A stretch of 39,316 nucleotides of DNA from an uncultured Anaerolineales bacterium (GTDB lineage Bacteria; Chloroflexota; Anaerolineae; UBA4142): NCBI GenBank assembly GCA_903825565.1, contig CAIKBD010000053.1, forward strand, positions 1-39,316, read 5' to 3'. Position 1 is the stretch's first letter, and each line of letters starts with the position of its first letter. Below are positions 1-7,796 of this stretch, piece by piece. The position numbers and the translations under genes are program-made. The notes below the pieces were generated by a model. It was given only the letters and a program-made list of their open reading frames with translations. It was not told the origin of the DNA and searched no databases.

Positions 1-1787
1 TGATTGCGCGCGAGCGGGTACTGTTCCAGCCAGGTGAACAGCGATTGCGCGAGCACCGGCAGGTTGAGCGTCCAGTAAAACAAGAGCAGGACATTCGTCA
101 TCGCGCCGCCGCTCAGCACATAGTTGAACAGAATGACGACCGAGAACGCGGCGTAGAGCAACGCGCCGACACCTTGAAGCGCGACAATCATCCGCCACGT
201 TTCGAGCGACGAGCGCGTCCATTCGGTCACTCGCGCTTCGTGTTCGCGGCGCAGAGAACGTTCTGCGCCGTGGAGCCGCGTCGGAATCAAGCCCAGCAAT
301 GCGTCGAGGTAAAACCGGCTCAACGCGCCGTTGTGCGTGAACAAGCGCATCTCGCGCTCGCGCTGGACGAGATGGCTGACGTACGCGACGCCGGCAAAGA
401 CCAGCGTGAACGCAATGGCATAGGGCGCGCTGCGTGGGTCGAGCAGGATGACGCCGACCGCCGTGAACAGCAATTGAAAGGTCAAACGCAAAATGTTCAC
501 CGCGAGCGTCGGCAGAGTTCGCAGGGCGCGCAAGCCGTGCGCGCGCATCGCCATATCCGAGGTGAGCCGGCTGTGAAAGTACCGGTCGCTCAGCCGTGGG
601 ATTTTTTCGAGGAGCAAAACGCGCAAGCGCGTTTCGAGCCGTCGCCCGATGCGTTGCTCCACCGTCGTCAACGGCAGTTCGAGCGCGAACAAGAGCAAGG
701 CAAAAGCGAACACGACCGCGAGCGCCATCCATTGCGAATTGGTGTCGGGCAAACTCAAGCCTAACTGCATCACGCCTTGCAACAACAACGCTTCGACGGT
801 GACGCCGAGCGCCGCCATAAACAGCGCGATACCCAGGATACTCAACACGCCGAGTCCATCCTGGCGCATCACGCGCCACAATTCTTTTTCGGGTTGGTGC
901 GGCGATTCATGTAACGCGGCGGACAGTTCCGGCGATAATTTCTTCTCGGTCAAGGTTTCGGGCGCTTGGAGGAGCGTGCCGCGCACGCGCACCAGAACCG
1001 CGCCGCGCAAAAATACGCGTTCCTCCTCATCGGGTTTGTCAGGGTCGCGCGGGGCTGGCTCGGCGAACCAGTACGCGGTAGGACAAATTTCTAAATTTGT
1101 CCCACACGCCTCTTCGAAAAAGCGGAGCAACACTTGTTCCGCGATTTCGCCGCGCTCCAAGCCATCGGCACGCACCAGCGCGGTGACCATCCGCGTTGTG
1201 GCATCCAATGCCGCGAGTCCGCGCCAGCCGGGGTCATCGCTTGCCTGCGCGACGAATTCTCCTATGCGCTCATCGCTCAAGCCCAAATCTCCCAGCCGAC
1301 GGCGCAACGGCGCGAGAAAACCATCCGTGCCCGCCCAATCGCGGAACGCTTGCGCGGGGACTGGAAAGCGATGGATGTACAAATCGGCAAGCAACTGCTT
1401 TTCTTCCATCCAGCGTCGCCCGCTTCCCGGGTCCATCACCTGTACGAATCGTCCGTGCTTGCTCCAGATGATCACAAAGTGCGTCATCCCATTCGGCAGA
1501 CGCACGACGACGAGCGCGGGGAGCGCGTGCGCTTCCGGCAACAAGAGATGGTCGGCTGGGAGCATCACTTGCTCGGCGTCCAAACCCAGTTGGATGGCGA
1601 TTTGCTCGATGGTGTCAATCGAAGTGCCGTCCACTTCCGTTTGGCACGCTTCGCGCAAACGCCCGTAACTCGCGGCGATGCCGAATCCTTCGAGCAACGC
1701 TTTGAGCGAGGCGGGACCGCAGTCCATCGCGGAAGTTTGCACGGCTTCGGGAACGAAAAAGCGCGGTTGGGTCAGCGTGTTAGCCAC
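1..1787 (-). CDS. C39-peptidase-domain ABC exporter (bacteriocin/NHLM type), 3' part outside window
   Basis: Frame open from GTG at 1787 to the window edge (absent from the ORF track because no stop lies in the window). N-terminus MANTLTQPRFFVPEAVQTSAMDCGPASLKALLEGFG matches the C39 Cys motif (QxxxxDCGPA); GMTHFVIIWSKHGRFVQVMDPGSG matches the C39 His/Asp region; an ABC transmembrane domain follows. The NBD would lie beyond the edge. Start overlaps the upstream ORF stop (1772). Confidence 0.82.
   Translation of the reverse strand, partial: MANTLTQPRFFVPEAVQTSAMDCGPASLKALLEGFGIAASYGRLREACQTEVDGTSIDTIEQIAIQLGLDAEQVMLPADHLLLPEAHALPALVVVRLPNGMTHFVIIWSKHGRFVQVMDPGSGRRWMEEKQLLADLYIHRFPVPAQAFRDWAGTDGFLAPLRRRLGDLGLSDERIGEFVAQASDDPGWRGLAALDATTRMVTALVRADGLERGEIAEQVLLRFFEEACGTNLEICPTAYWFAEPAPRDPDKPDEEERVFLRGAVLVRVRGTLLQAPETLTEKKLSPELSAALHESPHQPEKELWRVMRQDGLGVLSILGIALFMAALGVTVEALLLQGVMQLGLSLPDTNSQWMALAVVFAFALLLFALELPLTTVEQRIGRRLETRLRVLLLEKIPRLSDRYFHSRLTSDMAMRAHGLRALRTLPTLAVNILRLTFQLLFTAVGVILLDPRSAPYAIAFTLVFAGVAYVSHLVQREREMRLFTHNGALSRFYLDALLGLIPTRLHGAERSLRREHEARVTEWTRSSLETWRMIVALQGVGALLYAAFSVVILFNYVLSGGAMTNVLLLFYWTLNLPVLAQSLFTWLEQYPLARN
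1079..1107. repeat. Perfect palindrome GGACAAATTT-ct-AAATTTGTCC in the exporter gene
   Basis: gtaggacaaatttctaaatttgtcccaca; same 29-nt context as 21275..21302. Confidence 0.9.
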
Positions 1788-4700
1788 TGGGAGAACAACC
1801 CTTTCTTTTCGGAGAGTTCGGCGATTTGCTGATTAGCGGCTGTCAGGTTACTTTCTAGTCTGGCGCGCTGGTCATTCGCCGCCGCCAATTCCTGTTGCAC
1901 GCGAGCCAGGTCTGCTTTGAGATTACCCAGTTCCGCTTCGCGTGCTTTGACACTCGCCGCCAATTCGATTTCGACCTGGCGACTGGCTTCCCTATCGGCA
2001 AGCAGTTGGGTGCGCTCGGCGGTGAACCGACCAACATCCGCCAGCAAAACCGCTTTTTGCACCCGATACTCTTCCAGCGCCGTGCCGAATTTTGCCAACT
2101 CGCTATCGCGCGCGGTCAACCGGGTTTCCAACCCGGCTTTGGCGGTTCGCGCCGATTGCAAATCACCGTCGAGTTGACCGGCGCGCGTTTCGACTCCGCG
2201 CAAGGCAAGTTTGAGTGCATCCAGTTCCTGTTCCAACTTGGCTTTCGTTTGTGTCGCCCGCGTCAATTCGTTCGCCAGGTCGGATTTGGTTTGCGTTGTC
2301 AGCATCAGTTCGTTCGTCACGTCGGCGTTGGTTTGCGTTGCCAGAGCTAGTTCGTTCGTCAAGGCGGCTTTGGTTTGCGCTACCGCCGCCAACTCATCTT
2401 CGAGTTGCGCCGCGCGCCTCCGTAATGCGCGCAATTCGCTTTCGATTTCCGGTCTGACTTGAACGGTAACCAAGTCGCCATCGAGTTGCGTTGCGCGTGC
2501 ACGCACACGCTCCAGGTCTTGCTCCAACTCCACTTTGCCGCGCCCCGCGACGTTCAATTCTCCTTCGAGTTGTTGTGCGCGCAAATTGAGCACACCCAGT
2601 TCGCGCTCCAACTCGGCGCGCGCTTGGACAGCAATGTTCAGTTCGCTTTCGAGTTGCCTGGCGCGCGCCTTGAGCATATCTAGTTCTTGCTCCAATGCGC
2701 TCTCGCCTTTGGTTGCAATCGCCAGCGCGCTGGTGAGTTGGCTGGCGCGTGCCTGGAGGATGCCACGGTCATTCTCCAAGCCGGTTTTGCCTTGCACGAC
2801 GATATGCAAATTGTCTTCGAGTTGGCCGGCGCGCGTCTTGAGCGCACCCAGTTCCTTTTCCAAGTCGGCTTGGTTTTTCAGCGCCGCATCCAACGTGTCT
2901 TGAAGTTGACCGGCGCGGACTTTGAGCGTGCCCAATTCTTTTTCCAACCTGGCTTTGCCTTGTGCGGCAACGCCCAAATCGCCTTCGACCTGACTGGCGC
3001 GCGCTTTGAGGACGCCCAGTTCGTTTTCCAACTCGGCGTGGGCTTGCGCCGTCATACCCCGATTGCCTTCGAGTTGGCTGGCGCGCATCTTGAGCGTGCC
3101 GAGTTCGTTTTCCAGCTCGGCTTTGCCTTGCGCGGCGATACCCAGGTCGCCTTCGAGTTGGCTGGCGCGCGCTTGGAGTATGTCCAATTTTCTGGCTAAC
3201 CCGGTATTATCGCGCATCGCCAGACCCAAATCGTTTTCGAGTTGACCAATGCGCGTTTGGATTTCACCCAATTCCTTTTCCAACCGGGCTTTGCTCTGCG
3301 TGGCGATGACCAGGTCGCCTTCGAGTTGATTGATGCGTACATTCACCACGCCCAGTTCCTGCTCCAACTCGGTCTTGCCCTGCGCCGCAATCTTACAAGC
3401 CGCTTCGAGTTGGCTGGCACGCGCCTTGGCTTGACCGAGTTCCTTTTCCAACTCGGCTTGGCGCTGTGCCGCGAGAGCGCGGTCACCTTCGAGTTGGCTG
3501 ACGCGCATTTTGAGTTCGCCGAGTTTCTGTTCCAATTCAGCTTTGGCTTGGGTCGCAGTTGCCAACGCGTTTTCGCGCTGGCTGGCATACGCCTGAAGCG
3601 TACCCAGTTCGTCTCTCAAGTTGACTTTGCCTTGCGCCACAATCCCCAACTCGTCTTCAAGGCGGTCCGCGTATTGCTTGAGCATACCGAGTTCATCCTC
3701 TAACTCGAATTTGGCTTGCATCGTGATGCCCAGGTCGGTTTCGAGTTGACTGACATGCGCTTGGGCTTGGCTGAGGGTCAACTTCAACACGCTCAGTTCT
3801 TGTTCGAGTTGGGCGACGTATTGCTTGAGCATGCCGAGTTCATCCGCCAACTCGAATTTGGCTTGCGTCGTAATGCTCAGGTTGGTGGCGAGTTGGCTGG
3901 CGCGCGTTTCGACTTGGCTAAGCGTCAACTTTAACGCACTCTGTTCTTGTTCGAGTTGCGCGACGTATGTTTTGAGCGCGCTGAGTTCGCCCTCTAACTT
4001 GAGTTTGGCTTGCGTCGTGATGCTCAAGTCGGTTTCGAGTTGACTGGCGCGCGTCTGGGTTTGGCGTAGAGTCAGCGTCAGTGTGCCCAACTCTTTTTCC
4101 AACTTGGCTTTGGCTTGCGTCATATCGCCCAAGTCATTGGCGAGTTGATTTGCGCGAACCTGGGTTTGCCCCAGTTCTTTTTGCAACGCGTCCTGGCGCG
4201 CGGTGAGTTCCAACTCAAAGGCGATTTGTTTTTTCAGCGTTGTTTCATTGTCGGTTTCGAGTTGGCGTGCGCGCGCTTGGGTTTCACGCAAAGCCAGTTG
4301 GACGACAGCGAGTTTCTTCTCCAACTCGGCTTTGGCTTGCGTCGTCGCATCCAGGTCGGCGGCAAGTTTGCGCGCGCGCGCTTCGGTGTCGCGCAGGGCG
4401 AGTTCGAGCGCGCCGAGTCGTTTCTCCAACTCGGCTTTCGCGCGCAGGGTCGTATCGAGCGTGGCTTGGAGTTGGTCGCCGCGCGCTTCGGCGCCGCTCA
4501 GGGCTTGCTTGACTGCACCCAGGTCGCCTTCGAGTTGACGTGCGCGCTCTTCGGTCTCGCGCAAGGAAGATCGGACGCTACCCAGTTCCTTCTCCAACTC
4601 GGCTTTGGCTTGCGTTGTAATGCTCAAATCGTTTTCGAGTTGGCGCGCGTGTATTTGAACCGTCTCCAGATCCTCTTCTAGTTTGCCGCGGCTGGGTGTC

Positions 4701-5446
4701 ACAGGAAGTGTGGCGCGGGGCGGACTGTCCGGCAATCCGGCGAGTTGGCGCAATGCCAATCGAAAGCCGGTGGGATTTTCGTCCGCGACCTTGCAAATCG
4801 CGGTAATCGCTTGCGCCTCGCGTTCCTTTTTGGACGCGAGATAAAGTTCAGGCGGCGGCGTTACCTGCCCACACTCAATCAAGACTTGATGCAATTTGAG
4901 TCCGAACTGCTTGTGCCGGTCTGGGTCGGTGCGCCACGTGCGGTATGCCAGAAAAACTGGCACATCCGACCGGACGCTATCGGGATGCCACGCGCCGAGC
5001 GCGTACATCAGAACGGCATCCTCGGTCAACTGCTTGAGTTCCGGCGCATAGCCCAACTGTGGGTCGTCTTGCCAAGCCACGTCAAAATTCACCGAACTGC
5101 AATAGCGCGCGACTTTATCGGCGAACTGCTCTAGTTCCTTGTCGCCCAGCCCGCTGACCCACGCGGCGAAATTTTCCGCCGACACGGGCAACGTGTCGGA
5201 CAGCGCGACGCGTTTGGGAAATGCGGCGTTGACGCTCCACTGCTTGAATTGCTTCGCTAATTCGCGCCGGTCGTTGCGAAGCCGGAACAACCCGCGCACG
5301 CCCTTGTACTTTTTGCCGGCTTTGACATACGCGCGCCCTGCGGGGGTGGCTACGGATCCGTCTCCCGCGTGCGGCGCAAAAATTACCCACAGCACCGTCA
5401 GTGTGATTATCACTTCTAGTACAATCAACAAAACTACTTCCATCAT
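1772..5446 (-). CDS. Membrane-anchored protein with about 200-aa N-terminal domain plus about 1000-aa coiled coil of 28-residue repeats
   Basis: N-terminal TM (MMEVVLLIVLEVIITLTVLWVIF). Globular region is paralogous to ORF 5564..6331 (ELAKQFKQW.../AYRTWRTDPDRHKQFG.../KKEREAQAI). The rest consists of repeats such as ELGTLKMRASQLEGDLGIAAQGKAELEN. Confidence 0.85.
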   Translation of the reverse strand: MMEVVLLIVLEVIITLTVLWVIFAPHAGDGSVATPAGRAYVKAGKKYKGVRGLFRLRNDRRELAKQFKQWSVNAAFPKRVALSDTLPVSAENFAAWVSGLGDKELEQFADKVARYCSSVNFDVAWQDDPQLGYAPELKQLTEDAVLMYALGAWHPDSVRSDVPVFLAYRTWRTDPDRHKQFGLKLHQVLIECGQVTPPPELYLASKKEREAQAITAICKVADENPTGFRLALRQLAGLPDSPPRATLPVTPSRGKLEEDLETVQIHARQLENDLSITTQAKAELEKELGSVRSSLRETEERARQLEGDLGAVKQALSGAEARGDQLQATLDTTLRAKAELEKRLGALELALRDTEARARKLAADLDATTQAKAELEKKLAVVQLALRETQARARQLETDNETTLKKQIAFELELTARQDALQKELGQTQVRANQLANDLGDMTQAKAKLEKELGTLTLTLRQTQTRASQLETDLSITTQAKLKLEGELSALKTYVAQLEQEQSALKLTLSQVETRASQLATNLSITTQAKFELADELGMLKQYVAQLEQELSVLKLTLSQAQAHVSQLETDLGITMQAKFELEDELGMLKQYADRLEDELGIVAQGKVNLRDELGTLQAYASQRENALATATQAKAELEQKLGELKMRVSQLEGDRALAAQRQAELEKELGQAKARASQLEAACKIAAQGKTELEQELGVVNVRINQLEGDLVIATQSKARLEKELGEIQTRIGQLENDLGLAMRDNTGLARKLDILQARASQLEGDLGIAAQGKAELENELGTLKMRASQLEGNRGMTAQAHAELENELGVLKARASQVEGDLGVAAQGKARLEKELGTLKVRAGQLQDTLDAALKNQADLEKELGALKTRAGQLEDNLHIVVQGKTGLENDRGILQARASQLTSALAIATKGESALEQELDMLKARARQLESELNIAVQARAELERELGVLNLRAQQLEGELNVAGRGKVELEQDLERVRARATQLDGDLVTVQVRPEIESELRALRRRAAQLEDELAAVAQTKAALTNELALATQTNADVTNELMLTTQTKSDLANELTRATQTKAKLEQELDALKLALRGVETRAGQLDGDLQSARTAKAGLETRLTARDSELAKFGTALEEYRVQKAVLLADVGRFTAERTQLLADREASRQVEIELAASVKAREAELGNLKADLARVQQELAAANDQRARLESNLTAANQQIAELSEKKGLFSQWLTR
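1850..4690 (-). repeat. Tandem 84-bp (28-aa, four-heptad) coding repeats
   Basis: Recurring 'gagttggctggcgcgc' at exact 84-bp spacing, e.g. 'gagttg' at 3071, 3155 and 3239. Confidence 0.9.
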
Positions 5447-5473
5447 GTCCTCCCTGTCGAGGGTTGGGTAGTT

Positions 5474-5567
5474 GCGTAGTTTGTTGGTTGGGTAGTTTGT
5501 TAGTTGGTTAGTTGGGTGGTTGGTTCATCCACTATCAAACTATCAAACTATCCAACTAACCAACTAC
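5474..5567. repeat. Imperfect inverted repeat built from agttggttagttggg-type units
   Basis: cgtagtttgttggttgggtagtttg... vs revcomp of caaactatcaaactatccaactaaccaactacg. Confidence 0.75.
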
Positions 5568-6331
5568 GCCGCCGGCTCTGGGTTTGGCTCCGCTTCCGGC
5601 TCGCCGGTTGCCGCATCGCGTAGCAGAATCGCAAATGTCTTGGGGTCCCGGGTCGCGACGGTTTGCATAGACTGCACAATGAACGCGTGACGTTCCTTGT
5701 CCGGCGCGTACAGCATATCGGAACGTGCGGTTGCCAGTCCCTCTGCAATCAAGCGACTGTACAATCGTTGAGCAAAACCGAGATGCTTTTCGTTCCCAGG
5801 GTCGGCTTGCCACGCGCGGTAGGTTGCATAGGGCGATAGGCCGTGGCTTTTCCACGCGGCGAGACAATACAATCCAACCGCCTCCTCGACGCTCCGCTTC
5901 ATATCGCCAGGCACTTGGGCGTCCGCCAACCAAGCCAGGTTGAATCCTTGTCCGTGACAAAACTCGGCGAGTCCTTGCACGAAATCGCCCAGGTCTTTGT
6001 CGCTCAGCCCTTGAAGCCACGCGGTAAATTCGGCGGCATCGGCAGGCAAGGTTTTGTAAAGGGTCGTCCAGCGTTCCAGTTCCGCGCGACTGAGCCAGTC
6101 CTTGAATTGTCCCGCGAGTTCCGGGCGACGACGCGCGGCGAGGCGTTCGGGCGCCAATCGCTCGCCGGTTTTTTCCACCGTTTCCTTCGCACTGGCGATG
6201 ACCTTGCTCGTTGCCTGGGTGACGCGGTTGGCGGTTTGCTCGCGCGAAGACTTGGGCAACCAAGATGGTTGCCACAGCAACACAATTCCAATCACGACGA
6301 GCAGAATCGAAAATGCAATGATGATTACCAT
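5564..6331 (-). CDS. Membrane-anchored hypothetical protein, paralog of the N-terminal domain of ORF 1772..5446
   Basis: N-terminal TM; shared ELAGQFKDW, AYRTWQ-like (ATYRAWQADPGNEKHLGFAQRLYSRLI) and DKERHAFIVQSMQTVATRDPKTFAILLRDA segments with the coiled-coil protein. Confidence 0.75.
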   Translation of the reverse strand: MVIIIAFSILLVVIGIVLLWQPSWLPKSSREQTANRVTQATSKVIASAKETVEKTGERLAPERLAARRRPELAGQFKDWLSRAELERWTTLYKTLPADAAEFTAWLQGLSDKDLGDFVQGLAEFCHGQGFNLAWLADAQVPGDMKRSVEEAVGLYCLAAWKSHGLSPYATYRAWQADPGNEKHLGFAQRLYSRLIAEGLATARSDMLYAPDKERHAFIVQSMQTVATRDPKTFAILLRDAATGEPEAEPNPEPAA

Positions 6332-6371
6332 TGTTCCATCTCCTTTTCTAGTTCGATAGTTCGATAGTTGA

Positions 6372-7271
6372 TTAGTTTGTTAGTTGGGTAGTTGGTTCGT
6401 CCACTGCCAAACTATTTTCAGTTTCTGCGGGCGGCTCGCTGGGCGTTTTGCCGGGCAATGCCAATCGCTCGACGACGAGTTTGGCAAGCGCCAAATAATG
6501 TTGCGCTTCGGGATGCTGGGGCGCGTAAGTGAACACGGCTTGGCACGCGCCCGCCGCTTCCGCCACGCGCACACTGCGTCCAATGGCGACCGGCAAAATG
6601 GGCAATCCCGCTTTTTCCATTTGCTCGACTTCTTCTTTGTGATGCTTCAAGCGCGCATCGAAAAAAGTCAGCAAGATTCCCAGAAAAGCCAGGTCGGGAT
6701 TGATTTCTTGCTGGATGGATTTGACGGTCTCGATGAACAAGAGCAAGCCGCGTAAATCCTGCGCGGTCGGTTGCGCCGGGACGATGACGGCTTGCGCCGC
6801 GCTCAACGCGTTGACGGTCAACAGTCCTTGATCCGGCGGACAGTCCACCACGCACACATCGTACTCCGGCGCGATCGTTGCCAGCGCTTTTTTGAGCACG
6901 TACTCGCGTTGCAAACGCGCGGCTAAGCCCACGGCAGTCGAGGCGAGCGCGGCGTCGCTGGGGCAAATCCACAAATTGTCACCCAGGTCTACCAGCACAT
7001 CCTTCATCGTTACGTGACCAGGTTTCGCACCGCCCAGCACTTCCGCCAACGAAAAAATTTGTTTGAGAAACCGCGAACGCCCGCTCGAATCGCGCGGCGA
7101 CATCTCATCCTGCACACCGCATGAACCGGTCAAACTGGCTTGCGGGTCGGTGTCCACGAGCAACACGCGTAACCCGTACTCGCGCGCCAAGACGACACCC
7201 AGGTTATGCGTGGTGGCGGTCTTGCCGGTGCCGCCTTTGTGATTGGCTACGACAATCGTTTGCATCGTCAT
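6372..7271 (-). CDS. ParA/MinD-family ATPase
   Basis: Deviant Walker A KGGTGKTATTHNLG, DTDPQASLTG, VVDCPPDQGLLTVNAL, VIVPAQPTAQDLRGL. Confidence 0.92.
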   Translation of the reverse strand: MTMQTIVVANHKGGTGKTATTHNLGVVLAREYGLRVLLVDTDPQASLTGSCGVQDEMSPRDSSGRSRFLKQIFSLAEVLGGAKPGHVTMKDVLVDLGDNLWICPSDAALASTAVGLAARLQREYVLKKALATIAPEYDVCVVDCPPDQGLLTVNALSAAQAVIVPAQPTAQDLRGLLLFIETVKSIQQEINPDLAFLGILLTFFDARLKHHKEEVEQMEKAGLPILPVAIGRSVRVAEAAGACQAVFTYAPQHPEAQHYLALAKLVVERLALPGKTPSEPPAETENSLAVDEPTTQLTN

Positions 7272-7287
7272 CCTCTCTGCGGCTGTC

Positions 7288-7752
7288 TCAGCGCACGGTT
7301 ACTTGATCCGCCGCGCGTGTGATCAGCGTCAACGGCGAAACGGTCTCCACCGCGATTTTGAATGTCCCGCTCGTCGCCGTCGGCGGGAACGGACCGGCGA
7401 GCGAGGTCACTTTGATCGTGTCTGCCGCCAGATGATTCTGCGTCCGCATCGGAACGTCGGCGATCACCACCGGTATTTCGCGCGCTGACTGGCCGGGCAG
7501 AGCCGGGATTTCGAGCGTGCCGCGCTGACCGGGACGCAAGCGCGCGACCGATTCGACCGGCAGATGGACGATCAGCGAGCCGTCGCGTTGGAGTTCCAAT
7601 TCCTGGCTGGTGGCGTAGAGCGTGATCGGCGCGAACACGAGCCACGCAAACCACGCGGCAATGAAAATACTCGCGATGACGAGCGTCGCCAGCGAGGGGC
7701 GAAACGAATCGCTTTGCAACGAACGCATCGAGCGTGAAAATGAAATGGACAT
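7288..7752 (-). CDS. Minimal HlyD-like membrane fusion protein fragment (TM plus beta-barrel-like region)
   Basis: Single N-terminal TM; DGSLIVHLPVESVARLRPGQRGTLEIPALPGQSAREIPVVIADV resembles the HlyD/NHLM secretion protein barrel; no lipoyl or hairpin region. Confidence 0.5.
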   Translation of the reverse strand: MSISFSRSMRSLQSDSFRPSLATLVIASIFIAAWFAWLVFAPITLYATSQELELQRDGSLIVHLPVESVARLRPGQRGTLEIPALPGQSAREIPVVIADVPMRTQNHLAADTIKVTSLAGPFPPTATSGTFKIAVETVSPLTLITRAADQVTVR

Positions 7753-7796
7753 ACTTTTCTCTCCTACGGCTAGAAATACGACTGAAGCGGGGTGAT

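Noticed and set aside
45-1668. Plus-strand ORFs 45..764, 649..1668, 1134..1832
   Set aside because: Arg/Gln/Ser-biased shadow frames antisense to the C39 exporter, which has clear motifs on the minus strand.
1850-4690. CRISPR-like periodic repeat
   Set aside because: 84-bp period with no unique spacers; it is a coding coiled-coil array.
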